Shown here one piece after another: positions 15,391-22,971 of a DNA stretch of 24,409 nt. How positions within the stretch are numbered: position 1 is the stretch's first letter; every line of letters begins with the position of its first letter. The stretch lies in NCBI GenBank assembly GCA_002314195.1, contig DCCQ01000033.1, positions 1,399 to 25,807 of the forward strand, written 5' to 3'. This stretch comes from Bacteroidales bacterium UBA1077 (GTDB lineage: Bacteria; Bacteroidota; Bacteroidia; Bacteroidales; UBA932). The position numbers and the translations under genes are program-made. A model generated the notes under the pieces. That model did not search any database, had not been told where the DNA came from, and saw only the letters and a program-made list of their open reading frames with translations.

Positions 15391-16323
15391 ATGACAATAG
15401 GCTCTTCGACAATCCTGAGGGGCGTTAAGGAATATCTCCTGATCACCCTCGGCATCGTCATCTACACAGTGGGGTGGGCGATATTTCTGACTCCTAACAA
15501 TCTTATCGGAGGCGGAGTCTCCGGTATAAGCGCCATCATCCAGTACGCCACCGGCATCAAGATGGGCTACTCCTATTTTGTGATCAACACGGTGCTGCTG
15601 ATAATCTCGGTTATCATCATCGGCCCGTCGTTCGGTGCGAAGACGGTGTATGCCATAATTCTTGCGTCTGTGTGTCTCAATGTGTTTCAAGCCATTATCC
15701 CAGAGACGATCATTCAGGACTTCGCACTGTCGAACGGGAAACTGATGTGTTCGATAATTGGAGGTTCTATGGCGGGAGTTGGAATTGGCATGTCCATCTC
15801 GCAGGGCGGAAGCACAGGAGGGACGGACATCATAGCAATGATCATCACGAAGTTCAGGAATATATCCCCTGGGCGCATCATATTGACAATAGATGTCTTC
15901 ATCATCGCATCCTCGCTGCTGTTCCCTTCTTTCGGGGCAGATGGCCAGGCTATTCCTTTCGACGCCAAGTTCTCCATCGCTGTCTACGGCATGATCATCG
16001 TCACAGTCAACGGCTATGTTGTCGATTTGTATCTTTCTGGATCCAAGCAGAGTGTCCAGTTGTTCATCCTGTCAAGACAGTTTGAGGAGATCGCCGACAT
16101 GATAGCAAATGATTTCCACAGGGGGGTGACCGTTCTGAACGGTGAAGGCTGGTACACCAAGAAACCGGCCTCTGTCCTGATGGTCATCACCAGAAAGACG
16201 GATTTGAATCTTCTGCTGAAGTCAATCAAGCGTGTGGATCCTGATGCCTTCCTGTCCATCTCTTCTGTGAGCGGTGTCTATGGCCAAGGTTTTGACTCGA
16301 TAAAAGGTGCAAAGAAAAGTTAG
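15391..16323 (+). CDS. YitT family membrane protein (DUF161 plus DUF2179)
   Basis: A 310-residue inner-membrane protein. About five or six hydrophobic segments lie between residues 15 and 215 (TLGIVIYTVGWAIFL, YFVINTVLLIISVIII, IIGGSMAGVGIGMSI and others). A cytoplasmic DUF2179 domain follows at about 225-305, with the typical GVTVLNGEGWYT and VLMVITR segments. NNLIGGGVSGIS and SQGGSTGGTDIIA are hallmarks of the family. Function is unknown. It begins three bases after the leuS stop and is followed by a strong terminator, so it is the last gene of this operon. Confidence 0.9.
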   Translation: MTIGSSTILRGVKEYLLITLGIVIYTVGWAIFLTPNNLIGGGVSGISAIIQYATGIKMGYSYFVINTVLLIISVIIIGPSFGAKTVYAIILASVCLNVFQAIIPETIIQDFALSNGKLMCSIIGGSMAGVGIGMSISQGGSTGGTDIIAMIITKFRNISPGRIILTIDVFIIASSLLFPSFGADGQAIPFDAKFSIAVYGMIIVTVNGYVVDLYLSGSKQSVQLFILSRQFEEIADMIANDFHRGVTVLNGEGWYTKKPASVLMVITRKTDLNLLLKSIKRVDPDAFLSISSVSGVYGQGFDSIKGAKKS

Positions 16324-16357
16324 TTTCTTATAAAGAAAAAATGATTTTTACTTCATA

Positions 16358-16389
16358 CCCCCGGACAAACCTCCGTCCGGGGGCTTTTT
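16358..16389 (+). terminator. Strong intrinsic terminator after the yitT-like gene
   Basis: CCCCCGGAC (16358-16366) pairs perfectly with GTCCGGGGG (16375-16383) over an 8-base loop and is followed by CTTTTT. It closes the plus-strand operon that begins near 10750. Confidence 0.92.
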
Positions 16390-16422
16390 ATTGTTATCTT
16401 GTTAGGACTAACTATTGACCCA

Positions 16423-17511
16423 ATGACGAGTTTAATCACATTCCTGATTCTCCTTGAGTTGTCCATATTAATGGTATATGATCTGAGAATAAACAGGGGC
16501 AACCGTTCCGAGAGGTATGCTCTACGCCTGATGTCATCGGCAGGAGGACTAGCCTTGATCCTGACCGAACTTGTTCTGCCCCGCCCGCTTGAATCTTCTG
16601 AAATGGTGGTCGATCTCTCCTTCGTCACAGCCATACTCGTGATGTGCCCGTGTTCGTTCGAGAAGCCGGACACATCATTGAAAGCGACTGTGTGCTTGTT
16701 GCTGTTCGATTTTCTCACCCTTTTGTGTTTCGGCTGCAAGCCTCCCGGCGCATTGGATTTCAGATGCCAGCGTGTCGTGTGCTCATTCGTGCCTATGCTC
16801 TTGTTCGTACTCTTATATTTCCTGTACATGGCCTATCGCCGGTTTTCAGGAATCAGGGCGATGTTCAGGAACACGGCGGTCTGGCACAATGTGGAGGAAT
16901 ATTCACGATTCCTCTATTCAATCGCCTTCATGGCGACAGGGATGCTTTTCTTGTCAGCCATGGTGTCCGCCGGACATATGAAAGGCATCCTCTCTGCGGT
17001 GTCCCTGATAATGTTTCTCGCGCTTTACGCCGTTCTGTACCTTCGGGCGATGACAGGCAGGACCTTTGTCCTTAAACCTGCCACCGAGAAGAGAATAAAA
17101 GACATCATCAAAGGTAACCTGAGGACATCATACATAGAGAAAGCCGAGGAGGACAGGAAGATGAACAACCTTTACAAGAGGGTTGTGATGTACATGGAGG
17201 AGAAAAGGCCTTATCTTGACCAGACTTTTGACATGACGAGCCTGGCTGATCTCATGTTCACGAACAAGTTGTATCTGTCAAAGACGATAAACATACTGTC
17301 CGGTCGCAATTTCAGGCAGTTCGTGAACTACTACAGAGTGCGGAGGGCGATGGAGTTGTTCAAGGAGGATCCAAGGCTGAAGATCGGAGAGGTCTCGGAA
17401 ATGTCAGGATTCCACTCTTCCGTGTCTTTCAATATGTCGTTCAAGGTGAACACCGGAAAGACTCCTACAGAATGGCTTCAGGCCTATATTGAGGAACACG
17501 AAAAACAATGA
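16423..17511 (+). CDS. AraC-family regulator with N-terminal membrane domain
   Basis: A 362-residue protein from the ATG at 16423. A TTG eight codons upstream is open but lies too close to the terminator to be a good start. Roughly six hydrophobic segments fill the first ~210 residues (SLITFLILLELSILM, FVPMLLFVLLYFLYM, FMATGMLFLSAMV, LIMFLALYAVLYL and others). The C-terminal ~100 residues form two helix-turn-helix units of the AraC type, with MTSLADLMFTNKLYLSKTIN as the first and IGEVSEMSGFHSSVSFNMSF as the second. It is likely a membrane-embedded sensor that binds DNA directly; ligand and targets unknown. It converges on the pseudouridine synthase gene with only three bases between stops. 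Confidence 0.85.
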   Translation: MTSLITFLILLELSILMVYDLRINRGNRSERYALRLMSSAGGLALILTELVLPRPLESSEMVVDLSFVTAILVMCPCSFEKPDTSLKATVCLLLFDFLTLLCFGCKPPGALDFRCQRVVCSFVPMLLFVLLYFLYMAYRRFSGIRAMFRNTAVWHNVEEYSRFLYSIAFMATGMLFLSAMVSAGHMKGILSAVSLIMFLALYAVLYLRAMTGRTFVLKPATEKRIKDIIKGNLRTSYIEKAEEDRKMNNLYKRVVMYMEEKRPYLDQTFDMTSLADLMFTNKLYLSKTINILSGRNFRQFVNYYRVRRAMELFKEDPRLKIGEVSEMSGFHSSVSFNMSFKVNTGKTPTEWLQAYIEEHEKQ

Positions 17512-17514
17512 GCG

Positions 17515-18219
17515 TCAAATCCTCCATGAAGAAGGTGGAGGGGCTATGATGTCCATCTCTTCCTTTTTGACCGGGTGCACGAATCTTATCTCATGTGAGT
17601 GCAGGCATATTCCTCCGTCCGGATTGGAGCGGGGCGCGCCATATTTCAAGTCGCCCTTGATGACGCATCCGATTCCGGCCAGCTGGCAGCGGATCTGATG
17701 ATGCCTTCCCGTGAGCAAGTTAACCTCAATCAAGGAATATCTTTCAGTGTCTCTAAGATGGGAGTAGACTAGTTTCGCGAGCTTGGCTCCGGGAGTCTTC
17801 TCACCACCTCTGGCGATGAAGCTCTTGTTCATCTTTTCGTTGCGTACCAGCCAGTCGTCAAGTTCTGCTGACTCTTTTTCCGGAGCCTTGCAGCACAAAG
17901 CCCAGTAGGTCTTGTGAATGTTCCCGGACCGGAACATCTCGGAGAGTCTGGAAAGTGCCTTTGATGTCTTGGCAAAGATGGTTATGCCACTGACAGGCCT
18001 GTCAAGGCGATGCGGAATTCCGACATACACCTTGCCTGGCTTGTCATCTCTTTGGGCGATGAAGGCTTTCAGAGTCTCCGCGAGACACTCGTCCCCGGTC
18101 TTGTCCGCCTGGACAATCTCTCCCGACCTTTTGTTGAAGACAAGGATGTGATTGTCCTCGTAGAGGATTCTGGATTCCAGATCCTTGAACTCCTCTTCCT
18201 CCAGTCGTCTATATTCCAT
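17515..18219 (-). CDS. RluA-family RNA pseudouridine synthase
   Basis: A 234-residue enzyme that isomerises specific uridines in rRNA or tRNA. The signature HRLDRPVSG (70-78) contains the catalytic Asp73. IHKTYWALC and the late GRHHQIRCQL motif complete the RluA fold. No S4 domain is seen at the N-terminus, so it resembles the shorter RluA/TruC-like members; the target site cannot be assigned. Its ATG overlaps the fabZ stop by one base (TAATG), implying translational coupling to the fatty-acid genes. The 3' end contains a CCTCCA/TGGAGG stem at 17521-17541 without a clear T run. Confidence 0.9.
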   Translation of the reverse strand: MEYRRLEEEEFKDLESRILYEDNHILVFNKRSGEIVQADKTGDECLAETLKAFIAQRDDKPGKVYVGIPHRLDRPVSGITIFAKTSKALSRLSEMFRSGNIHKTYWALCCKAPEKESAELDDWLVRNEKMNKSFIARGGEKTPGAKLAKLVYSHLRDTERYSLIEVNLLTGRHHQIRCQLAGIGCVIKGDLKYGAPRSNPDGGICLHSHEIRFVHPVKKEEMDIIAPPPSSWRI

Positions 18220-18644
18220 TATTCAATAGGTACCAATGCGAAACTGAGGGTTCCTCTGCAGCAAAGTTTGCCGCCCACTTCCAGTTTGGCGGAGCAGAAG
18301 AACAGATTGCCTCTTCTTTCGTCCAATGTGGCAGTCACCTCGCAAAGGTCTCCCGGCTTTACCGGATTCTTGAACCGGACCTTGTCCAGTCCGGCGTAGA
18401 GGGTGATGTGCCCGGGAATCTCATCCTTGACAAGAATCGCACAGCTCTGGGCCATGATCTCGCATTGGATCACACCTGGGACTATCGGATTTCCAGGGAA
18501 ATGCCCCCTTGTGAAGAACTCGTCTTCCTTGATTCTGTATTGGGAGTGAGCCACACCGTTCTCATCGATGTGAGCCTCTTCGATAAGAAGCATAGGCTCG
18601 CGGTGTGGCAAGAATTGTTTGATTTCTTCCTTGTTCATATTCAT
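18219..18644 (-). CDS. fabZ: 3-hydroxyacyl-ACP dehydratase, FabZ type
   Basis: A 141-residue hot-dog-fold enzyme that dehydrates 3-hydroxyacyl-ACP in each round of fatty-acid elongation. It has the typical N-terminal FLPHREPMLLIE (11-22) and the active-site motif GHFPGNPIVPG with His48. The partner Glu62 is in VIQCEIMAQ. Length is normal for FabZ, and the fab neighbours support this role over other hot-dog proteins. The first ATG at 18644 is used; a second in-frame ATG two codons later is possible (MNMN). It starts 24 bp after fabF. Confidence 0.92.
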   Translation of the reverse strand: MNMNKEEIKQFLPHREPMLLIEEAHIDENGVAHSQYRIKEDEFFTRGHFPGNPIVPGVIQCEIMAQSCAILVKDEIPGHITLYAGLDKVRFKNPVKPGDLCEVTATLDERRGNLFFCSAKLEVGGKLCCRGTLSFALVPIE

Positions 18645-18668
18645 CTTTATTTGAAGAATATTCCCGGA

Positions 18669-19928
18669 TTAGTCCAGGCACTTTCTGAAAGCGACGCAGG
18701 CGTCATGGCCTCCGAATCCGAACGAGTCGGAGATTCCGAGCGTCAGGTCTGTCTTGACTGCCTTGTTAGGGGTGTAGTCAAGGTCGCACTCAGGATCCGG
18801 ACTGTCCAAATTGATGGTAGGAGGGCAGATTCCGTCACGAAGCGCAAGAATTGTGGCTATGGCCTCAGCGGCTCCCGCTGCCCCGAACATATGTCCGGTC
18901 ATGGATTTGATCGAGCTGATGTGGGCCTTGTAGGCGAAGTCACCGAGCGCGATCTTGTAGGCATGGGTCTCGGCGACATCATTCAGTCTCGTGCCTGTTC
19001 CGTGGGCGTTGATGTAGAGGTTGTCCTTCTCCTTGTCGAAACCGGCCTCCTCAAGGGCGAGTTCGATGCACTTCGCCTGGGTGGTTCCGTCCGGCCTCGG
19101 GGCTGTTGAATGGTAAGCATCGCAGGTGTTGCCGTAGCCGACCATCTCACCAAGAATCTGCGCTCCGCGAGCCTTTGCGTGTTCATATTCCTCAAGCACA
19201 AGGGCTGCGGAGCCGTCCGCCATGACGAATCCGGCGCGGTTGGCGTTGAACGGAAGCGACGCGTATTTAGGATTGGTGGCTCTAGAAAGGGCCTTGGCGT
19301 TGGCGAAGCCTACGATTCCGATAGGAATTGTGGCGTTCTCGCAGCCTCCGGTGATGATCGCGTCGGCATAACCGTTTCTGATGGCGCGGAAAGCCTCTCC
19401 CATAGCGTTCGTGGATGTGGCGCATGCGGTCACGATGTCAAGGCAAGGACCTTCGGCGTGGTGCATGATCGCGATATGTCCAGCCGCGATGTTGGAGATC
19501 ATTGTCGGGATGAACAACGGTGAGATCCACTGGCCAGAAGGGTCCTCGATCATTTTGGCGATTTCCCTGTACTGGGTGGCGAATCCTCCGATTCCTGAAC
19601 CAAAATAGACTCCGAGCCTGAATGGATCGATGTTTTGCCCTTCGCCCTGTGACACAAGACCGGCCTGCTTCATGGCCTGGTAGGCCGCTGCGACACCATA
19701 CTGGGTGAAGAGGTCCTGCTTCCTGATGAAAGGCTTGTCCATTCCATAGTCCTCAGCCTTGAAGTCCTTGATGATTCCGGCGATTCCGACCGGCAGGTTG
19801 TCTGTCGGGAAAGCCTTGATGGACTCGATTCCACACACTCCGTCGCACAGATTATTCCAGAACGTGTTTACGTCATTTCCGACAGGGGAGATGACTCCCA
19901 TTCCTGTTATAACTACTCTTTTATTCAT
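18669..19928 (-). CDS. fabF: 3-oxoacyl-ACP synthase II (KAS II)
   Basis: A 419-residue condensing enzyme that elongates acyl-ACP with malonyl-ACP. The catalytic triad is complete: Cys169 in TACATST, His309 in NAHGTGT and His346 in TGHMFGAAG, with Lys341 also conserved. Full length and close to the FabF consensus throughout. It lies 31 bp after fabK and 24 bp before fabZ. The tandem AAGGATAAAGGAT just upstream of the ATG provides a Shine-Dalgarno site stronger than most in this window. No acpP gene accompanies it here, unlike the acpP-fabF pairing seen in many bacteria. Confidence 0.96.
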   Translation of the reverse strand: MNKRVVITGMGVISPVGNDVNTFWNNLCDGVCGIESIKAFPTDNLPVGIAGIIKDFKAEDYGMDKPFIRKQDLFTQYGVAAAYQAMKQAGLVSQGEGQNIDPFRLGVYFGSGIGGFATQYREIAKMIEDPSGQWISPLFIPTMISNIAAGHIAIMHHAEGPCLDIVTACATSTNAMGEAFRAIRNGYADAIITGGCENATIPIGIVGFANAKALSRATNPKYASLPFNANRAGFVMADGSAALVLEEYEHAKARGAQILGEMVGYGNTCDAYHSTAPRPDGTTQAKCIELALEEAGFDKEKDNLYINAHGTGTRLNDVAETHAYKIALGDFAYKAHISSIKSMTGHMFGAAGAAEAIATILALRDGICPPTINLDSPDPECDLDYTPNKAVKTDLTLGISDSFGFGGHDACVAFRKCLD

Positions 19929-19959
19929 GTTTTATCCTTTATCCTTATTTAATGTTATG

Positions 19960-20907
19960 TTAAGCCAGAAGTTCCGGAGCCCCGGCGAGCAGTTTCTCCG
20001 CTCCACCCATGAGGTCATCCACGATCTCCTTGGCGGTCTCTTTCTTCTTGATCATGCCTGCAACCTCTCCCGCGAGGAAACTTCCTCCAGAAAGATCTCC
20101 GTCAAAGACAGCCTTCCGCATCGAGCCGGTGCCGAATTTCAGCACTTCCTCCTTAGAAACCGCAGGATCATATTCCATCTTAAAGAATTTCTTTGCGAAA
20201 GGAGTTTTGAGACTACGAACCGCATCTCCAAGAGACTTACCTGTCACCATTGTGCTGACATCTGAGGCCGCTATCAGTCTGGCTTTGTAGTTTTCATGAA
20301 TATGACATTCGTCAGCAATGAGGAACCTCGTTCCCACCTGAACTCCTTTCGCACCGAGCATGAAAGCAGCCGCGACACCTCTTCCGTCGAATATCCCACC
20401 TGCGGCAAGAACCGGAATATCGAGGGCATCAACCACTTGAGGTACAAGAGCCATTGTGTGAATATCCCCGATGTGTCCTCCAGATTCAGCTCCTTCCGCC
20501 ACAACAGCTGTGGCTCCTAGCTCCTGCATCTTGAGGGCGTAGGCGACGGAAGCCACGACAGGGATCACCTTGATTCCTGCGGCTTTCCATTTCTCCATGT
20601 AAGCGGCAGGAGACCCTGCTCCTGTCGTCACAATCTTGATCCCCTCTTCGATGATCATGTCCGCAACCTCGCCGGCGTTCGGAGCCTGAAGCATAATGTT
20701 GACACCGAATGGTTTGTCCGTCAAGGTTTTGCATTTACGGATTTCTTCTCTGACGGCTTCCGTACCGAAGTTTATGGATGAGATCAAACCAAGTCCGCCA
20801 GCGTTTGAGACAGCAGCGGCCAGTTTCGCGTCAGCGATCCAGGCCATGCCACCCTGAAAGATAGGACGCTCGATTCCGAGCAAGTCACATATTACACTTT
20901 TTATCAT
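19960..20907 (-). CDS. fabK: Enoyl-ACP reductase II, FMN-dependent
   Basis: A 315-residue TIM-barrel flavoprotein closely resembling pneumococcal FabK. Matching segments include PIFQGGMAWIAD (15-26), DKPFGVNIML, IKIVTTGAGSP, VVAEGAESGGHIG with the conserved His145, and VQVGTRF. FabK reduces the enoyl-ACP double bond using NAD(P)H and FMN, and replaces FabI in some bacteria. The alternative label, nitronate monooxygenase, shares the fold, but the fab neighbours and sequence favour FabK. A perfect TATATTTG lies in the 31-bp gap upstream, so it may also have its own promoter. FabK-type enzymes are known to be insensitive to triclosan. Confidence 0.92.
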   Translation of the reverse strand: MIKSVICDLLGIERPIFQGGMAWIADAKLAAAVSNAGGLGLISSINFGTEAVREEIRKCKTLTDKPFGVNIMLQAPNAGEVADMIIEEGIKIVTTGAGSPAAYMEKWKAAGIKVIPVVASVAYALKMQELGATAVVAEGAESGGHIGDIHTMALVPQVVDALDIPVLAAGGIFDGRGVAAAFMLGAKGVQVGTRFLIADECHIHENYKARLIAASDVSTMVTGKSLGDAVRSLKTPFAKKFFKMEYDPAVSKEEVLKFGTGSMRKAVFDGDLSGGSFLAGEVAGMIKKKETAKEIVDDLMGGAEKLLAGAPELLA

Positions 20908-20914
20908 ATTGCTG

Positions 20915-20922
20915 CAAATATA
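20915..20922 (-). promoter_or_regulatory. Possible internal -7 element before fabK
   Basis: TATATTTG on the minus strand lies eight bases before the fabK ATG, within the short fabH-fabK gap. If used, the transcript would be nearly leaderless. The surrounding GCTGCAAATATA is identical to that at 2920-2931. Confidence 0.35.
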
Positions 20923-20938
20923 CTAATTAATGTTCAGA

Positions 20939-21886
20939 TTACCACTCTACTACGGCAGCTCCGGAGAGCAATCCGGCACCAAAGGCACTAAATACGAGAA
21001 TATCCCCCTTTTTGAACATTCCTTTTCTGTTGCACTCGTCCAAGAGAATAGGGCATGATGCCGAAGATGAATTACCGTGGTCGGTGATGTTGACCGGGAA
21101 CTTCTCCACCGGTTGGCCCATGTACTTGATGATGGAGTCGATGATCCTTTGGTTGGCCTGGTGAATCATAAAGTAGGATACCTCGCTCTTGTCAATCCCG
21201 ACCTCGTCCAGGAGACCCTTCACGCCGTCTGTACAGGCCTTGACCGCGAACTTGAAGACCTCGCGTCCTTTCATCTGCATGGGAACGCTTTCCTCTTCCT
21301 TAGTGATGTAGGGAGTCTCGTTCAACTTTATTGTCTCCCAGATTTCGTCCTTGGACGGCTCTGAGCCCAGTTTCGTGCCTTTGATGTTGTCGCCTTCAGA
21401 CAGCACCACCGCTCCGGCTCCATCGCCGAAAAGCACGCAGGTGCTTCTGTCTTTCCATGAGACCATCCTTGTCGGCTCTTCCACGCAGGCGATGACCGCA
21501 TTCCTGATTTTGCCGGCCTTGTAGTAGGCCTCGGCCATATCCAGGGCGTAGACAAATCCCGGACAGGCGCAGTTGATGTCGAACATCGGGCACTTCAGCC
21601 CCAGCTTCTCTCCTATGATGCAGCTGATGCTTGGGGTCACATATTCAGAAACGACGTTTGAGACAATGAAGAGATCGATGTCCTCAGCCTTGAGGCCGGA
21701 CATGTCCAAGGCATTGCGGACTGCTTCGGCTCCGAGGTCTTCCAGACATTCGTCGGAGATGACATGCCTTGATTTTATTCCGGTGCGGGGATAGATCCAC
21801 TCGTCGCTTGTGTCCAGAAATTCTGAAAGCATCTCGTTGGTCACGACCTTTTTTGGAAGCGCGCTTCCTGTTCCGATGATTCTCAT
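20939..21886 (-). CDS. fabH: 3-oxoacyl-ACP synthase III (KAS III)
   Basis: A 315-residue enzyme that starts fatty-acid synthesis by condensing an acyl-CoA primer with malonyl-ACP. The triad is complete: Cys108 in INCACPGF, His242 in HQANQR and Asn272 in DHGNSSSAS. DEWIYPRTGI and FGDGAGAVV are further hallmarks. It is the first gene of fabH-fabK-fabF-fabZ-rluA, all on the minus strand, and has a good promoter at 21912-21944. The divergent neighbour is a membrane LytTR regulator. Full length; the start at 21886 gives the usual N-terminal strand (MRIIGTGSALP). Confidence 0.95.
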   Translation of the reverse strand: MRIIGTGSALPKKVVTNEMLSEFLDTSDEWIYPRTGIKSRHVISDECLEDLGAEAVRNALDMSGLKAEDIDLFIVSNVVSEYVTPSISCIIGEKLGLKCPMFDINCACPGFVYALDMAEAYYKAGKIRNAVIACVEEPTRMVSWKDRSTCVLFGDGAGAVVLSEGDNIKGTKLGSEPSKDEIWETIKLNETPYITKEEESVPMQMKGREVFKFAVKACTDGVKGLLDEVGIDKSEVSYFMIHQANQRIIDSIIKYMGQPVEKFPVNITDHGNSSSASCPILLDECNRKGMFKKGDILVFSAFGAGLLSGAAVVEW

Positions 21887-21911
21887 AAATTCACTTTGTT
21901 ATAAATTCAAG

Positions 21912-21944
21912 CAAAATTATGAATATGCCTGAACCGTCCAAAAA
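21912..21944 (-). promoter_or_regulatory. -33/-7 promoter of the fab cluster
   Basis: On the minus strand TTTTTG (plus 21944-21939) is followed after 19 bases by TAATTTTG (plus 21919-21912). This is the standard Bacteroidetes spacing, about 25 bases before the fabH ATG. Confidence 0.6.
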
Positions 21945-21948
21945 GAAA

Positions 21949-22017
21949 GTGGTGAATAGCCCTTTTGAGTAGCGTCTGGCGCGATTTTGTGGTGATTTCG
22001 CGAGATTTGTGGCGAAT
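21949..22017. promoter_or_regulatory. Three GTGGYGAWT direct repeats between fabH and the LytTR gene
   Basis: GTGGTGAAT (21949-21957), GTGGTGATT (21990-21998) and GTGGCGAAT (22009-22017) are in the same orientation, with starts 41 and 19 bp apart. The last two lie directly upstream of the -33 box of the LytTR gene. LytTR proteins typically bind direct-repeat pairs, so autoregulation is a reasonable guess. Confidence 0.4.
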
Positions 22018-22024
22018 CTCAGGC

Positions 22025-22054
22025 TTTTGATAATTCCAAAAAGTGTTATATTTG
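22025..22054 (+). promoter_or_regulatory. -33/-7 promoter of the LytTR gene
   Basis: TTTTG (22025-22029) and TATATTTG (22047-22054) are separated by 17 bases. This places transcription start just before 22065 and rules out the GTG at 22043 as the start codon. Confidence 0.65.
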
Positions 22055-22075
22055 CCATGTAAAAAGGAAAACAGG

Positions 22076-22960
22076 ATGGGCTTTTTCAACAATCCTCTGC
22101 CCGGCTATCTGCGTGGCAAGAATCAACTTATATACACCGTGACATTCACGGCGTTGTTCTCCATCGTATTCCTTTTGGTCAGCCTCCCGTTCTCGCACAA
22201 CAGCTGGATGGCGCTCGGGAACTCAAGGTTCTTCGTTTTCACGGTACTCTTCGCTCTCGGTTCGCTGATGATCGTGATTCTCAGCAAGTTCATCATGTAC
22301 AAGACCCGGAACAAAATAAAAATGAATTTTCTGGGCTACATAACGTGGTGCGTCTGTGAGGTTCTCGTGATCTGCCTGGCATATTCATTCATCACAGTGC
22401 CGATCACAGGCATAGGCTGGGATCAGTTTCCTAAGACTTTGGGTAATGCTCTGCTGTACGGAAATACTTCACTGATAATTCCTTACATTCTTGCCGGAAT
22501 GTACTATGCCATCCAGGACAAGAACCAGATCATCCGACTGATGAACTACGGCAATGTTGTTTCGGATGAGGCTGTGCCGATCTCGCAGCTGGAGAAGATC
22601 ACGCTTTTCGACAACAGCGGTGACCTGAAACTCTGCGTCAGCGCGTCCAACCTTTATTATATAGAGTCCGATGACAACTACATCGTGGTCTGGTACACCG
22701 ACAGCAAGGGCGACCTGAAGCGCTATATGCTCCGCTGCCGCCTGAAGACCGTCGAGGAAAGCTTCCGAGGCAGCAGCCTTGTGCGTTGCCACAGAAAGTA
22801 CATCGTGAATATGGACAAGGTCAAGGTTCTGCGCAAGGAAAAGGACGGCTATGAACTGGATCTTGACAACGACGCGATTGCTCCGATTCCGATCACGAAG
22901 ACATATTCAGAAAACGTCCTGAGCCGTTTCAATAACACCTCAGGACGCCGTATGCAGTGA
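22076..22960 (+). CDS. LytTR-family regulator with membrane N-terminus
   Basis: A 294-residue protein from the ATG at 22076, which has AAAAAGGAAA upstream; the earlier GTG at 22043 overlaps the promoter. Four hydrophobic segments at about 18-36, 53-71, 87-105 and 130-147 anchor it in the inner membrane. A LytTR DNA-binding domain occupies about 173-283, with the characteristic NLYYIESDDNYIVV and RCHRKYIVNMDKV (238-250). There is no receiver domain, so it is not a classical response regulator. It probably senses a membrane or ligand signal directly. Divergent from the fab cluster, it could coordinate lipid synthesis with envelope state, though nothing in the sequence proves that. Confidence 0.88.
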   Translation: MGFFNNPLPGYLRGKNQLIYTVTFTALFSIVFLLVSLPFSHNSWMALGNSRFFVFTVLFALGSLMIVILSKFIMYKTRNKIKMNFLGYITWCVCEVLVICLAYSFITVPITGIGWDQFPKTLGNALLYGNTSLIIPYILAGMYYAIQDKNQIIRLMNYGNVVSDEAVPISQLEKITLFDNSGDLKLCVSASNLYYIESDDNYIVVWYTDSKGDLKRYMLRCRLKTVEESFRGSSLVRCHRKYIVNMDKVKVLRKEKDGYELDLDNDAIAPIPITKTYSENVLSRFNNTSGRRMQ

Positions 22961-22971
22961 TATTCGCGCTA

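Noticed and set aside
15404..15423. TTCGACAATCCTGAGG at the yitT-like gene start as another palindromic repeat copy
   Set aside because: Only partial similarity to the repeat core, no inverted arms, and it encodes a plausible N-terminus.
17521..17541. CCTCCA/TGGAGG hairpin between the AraC and pseudouridine synthase genes as a shared terminator
   Set aside because: The stem is only 6 bp, lies inside the synthase coding end and lacks a T run on either strand.
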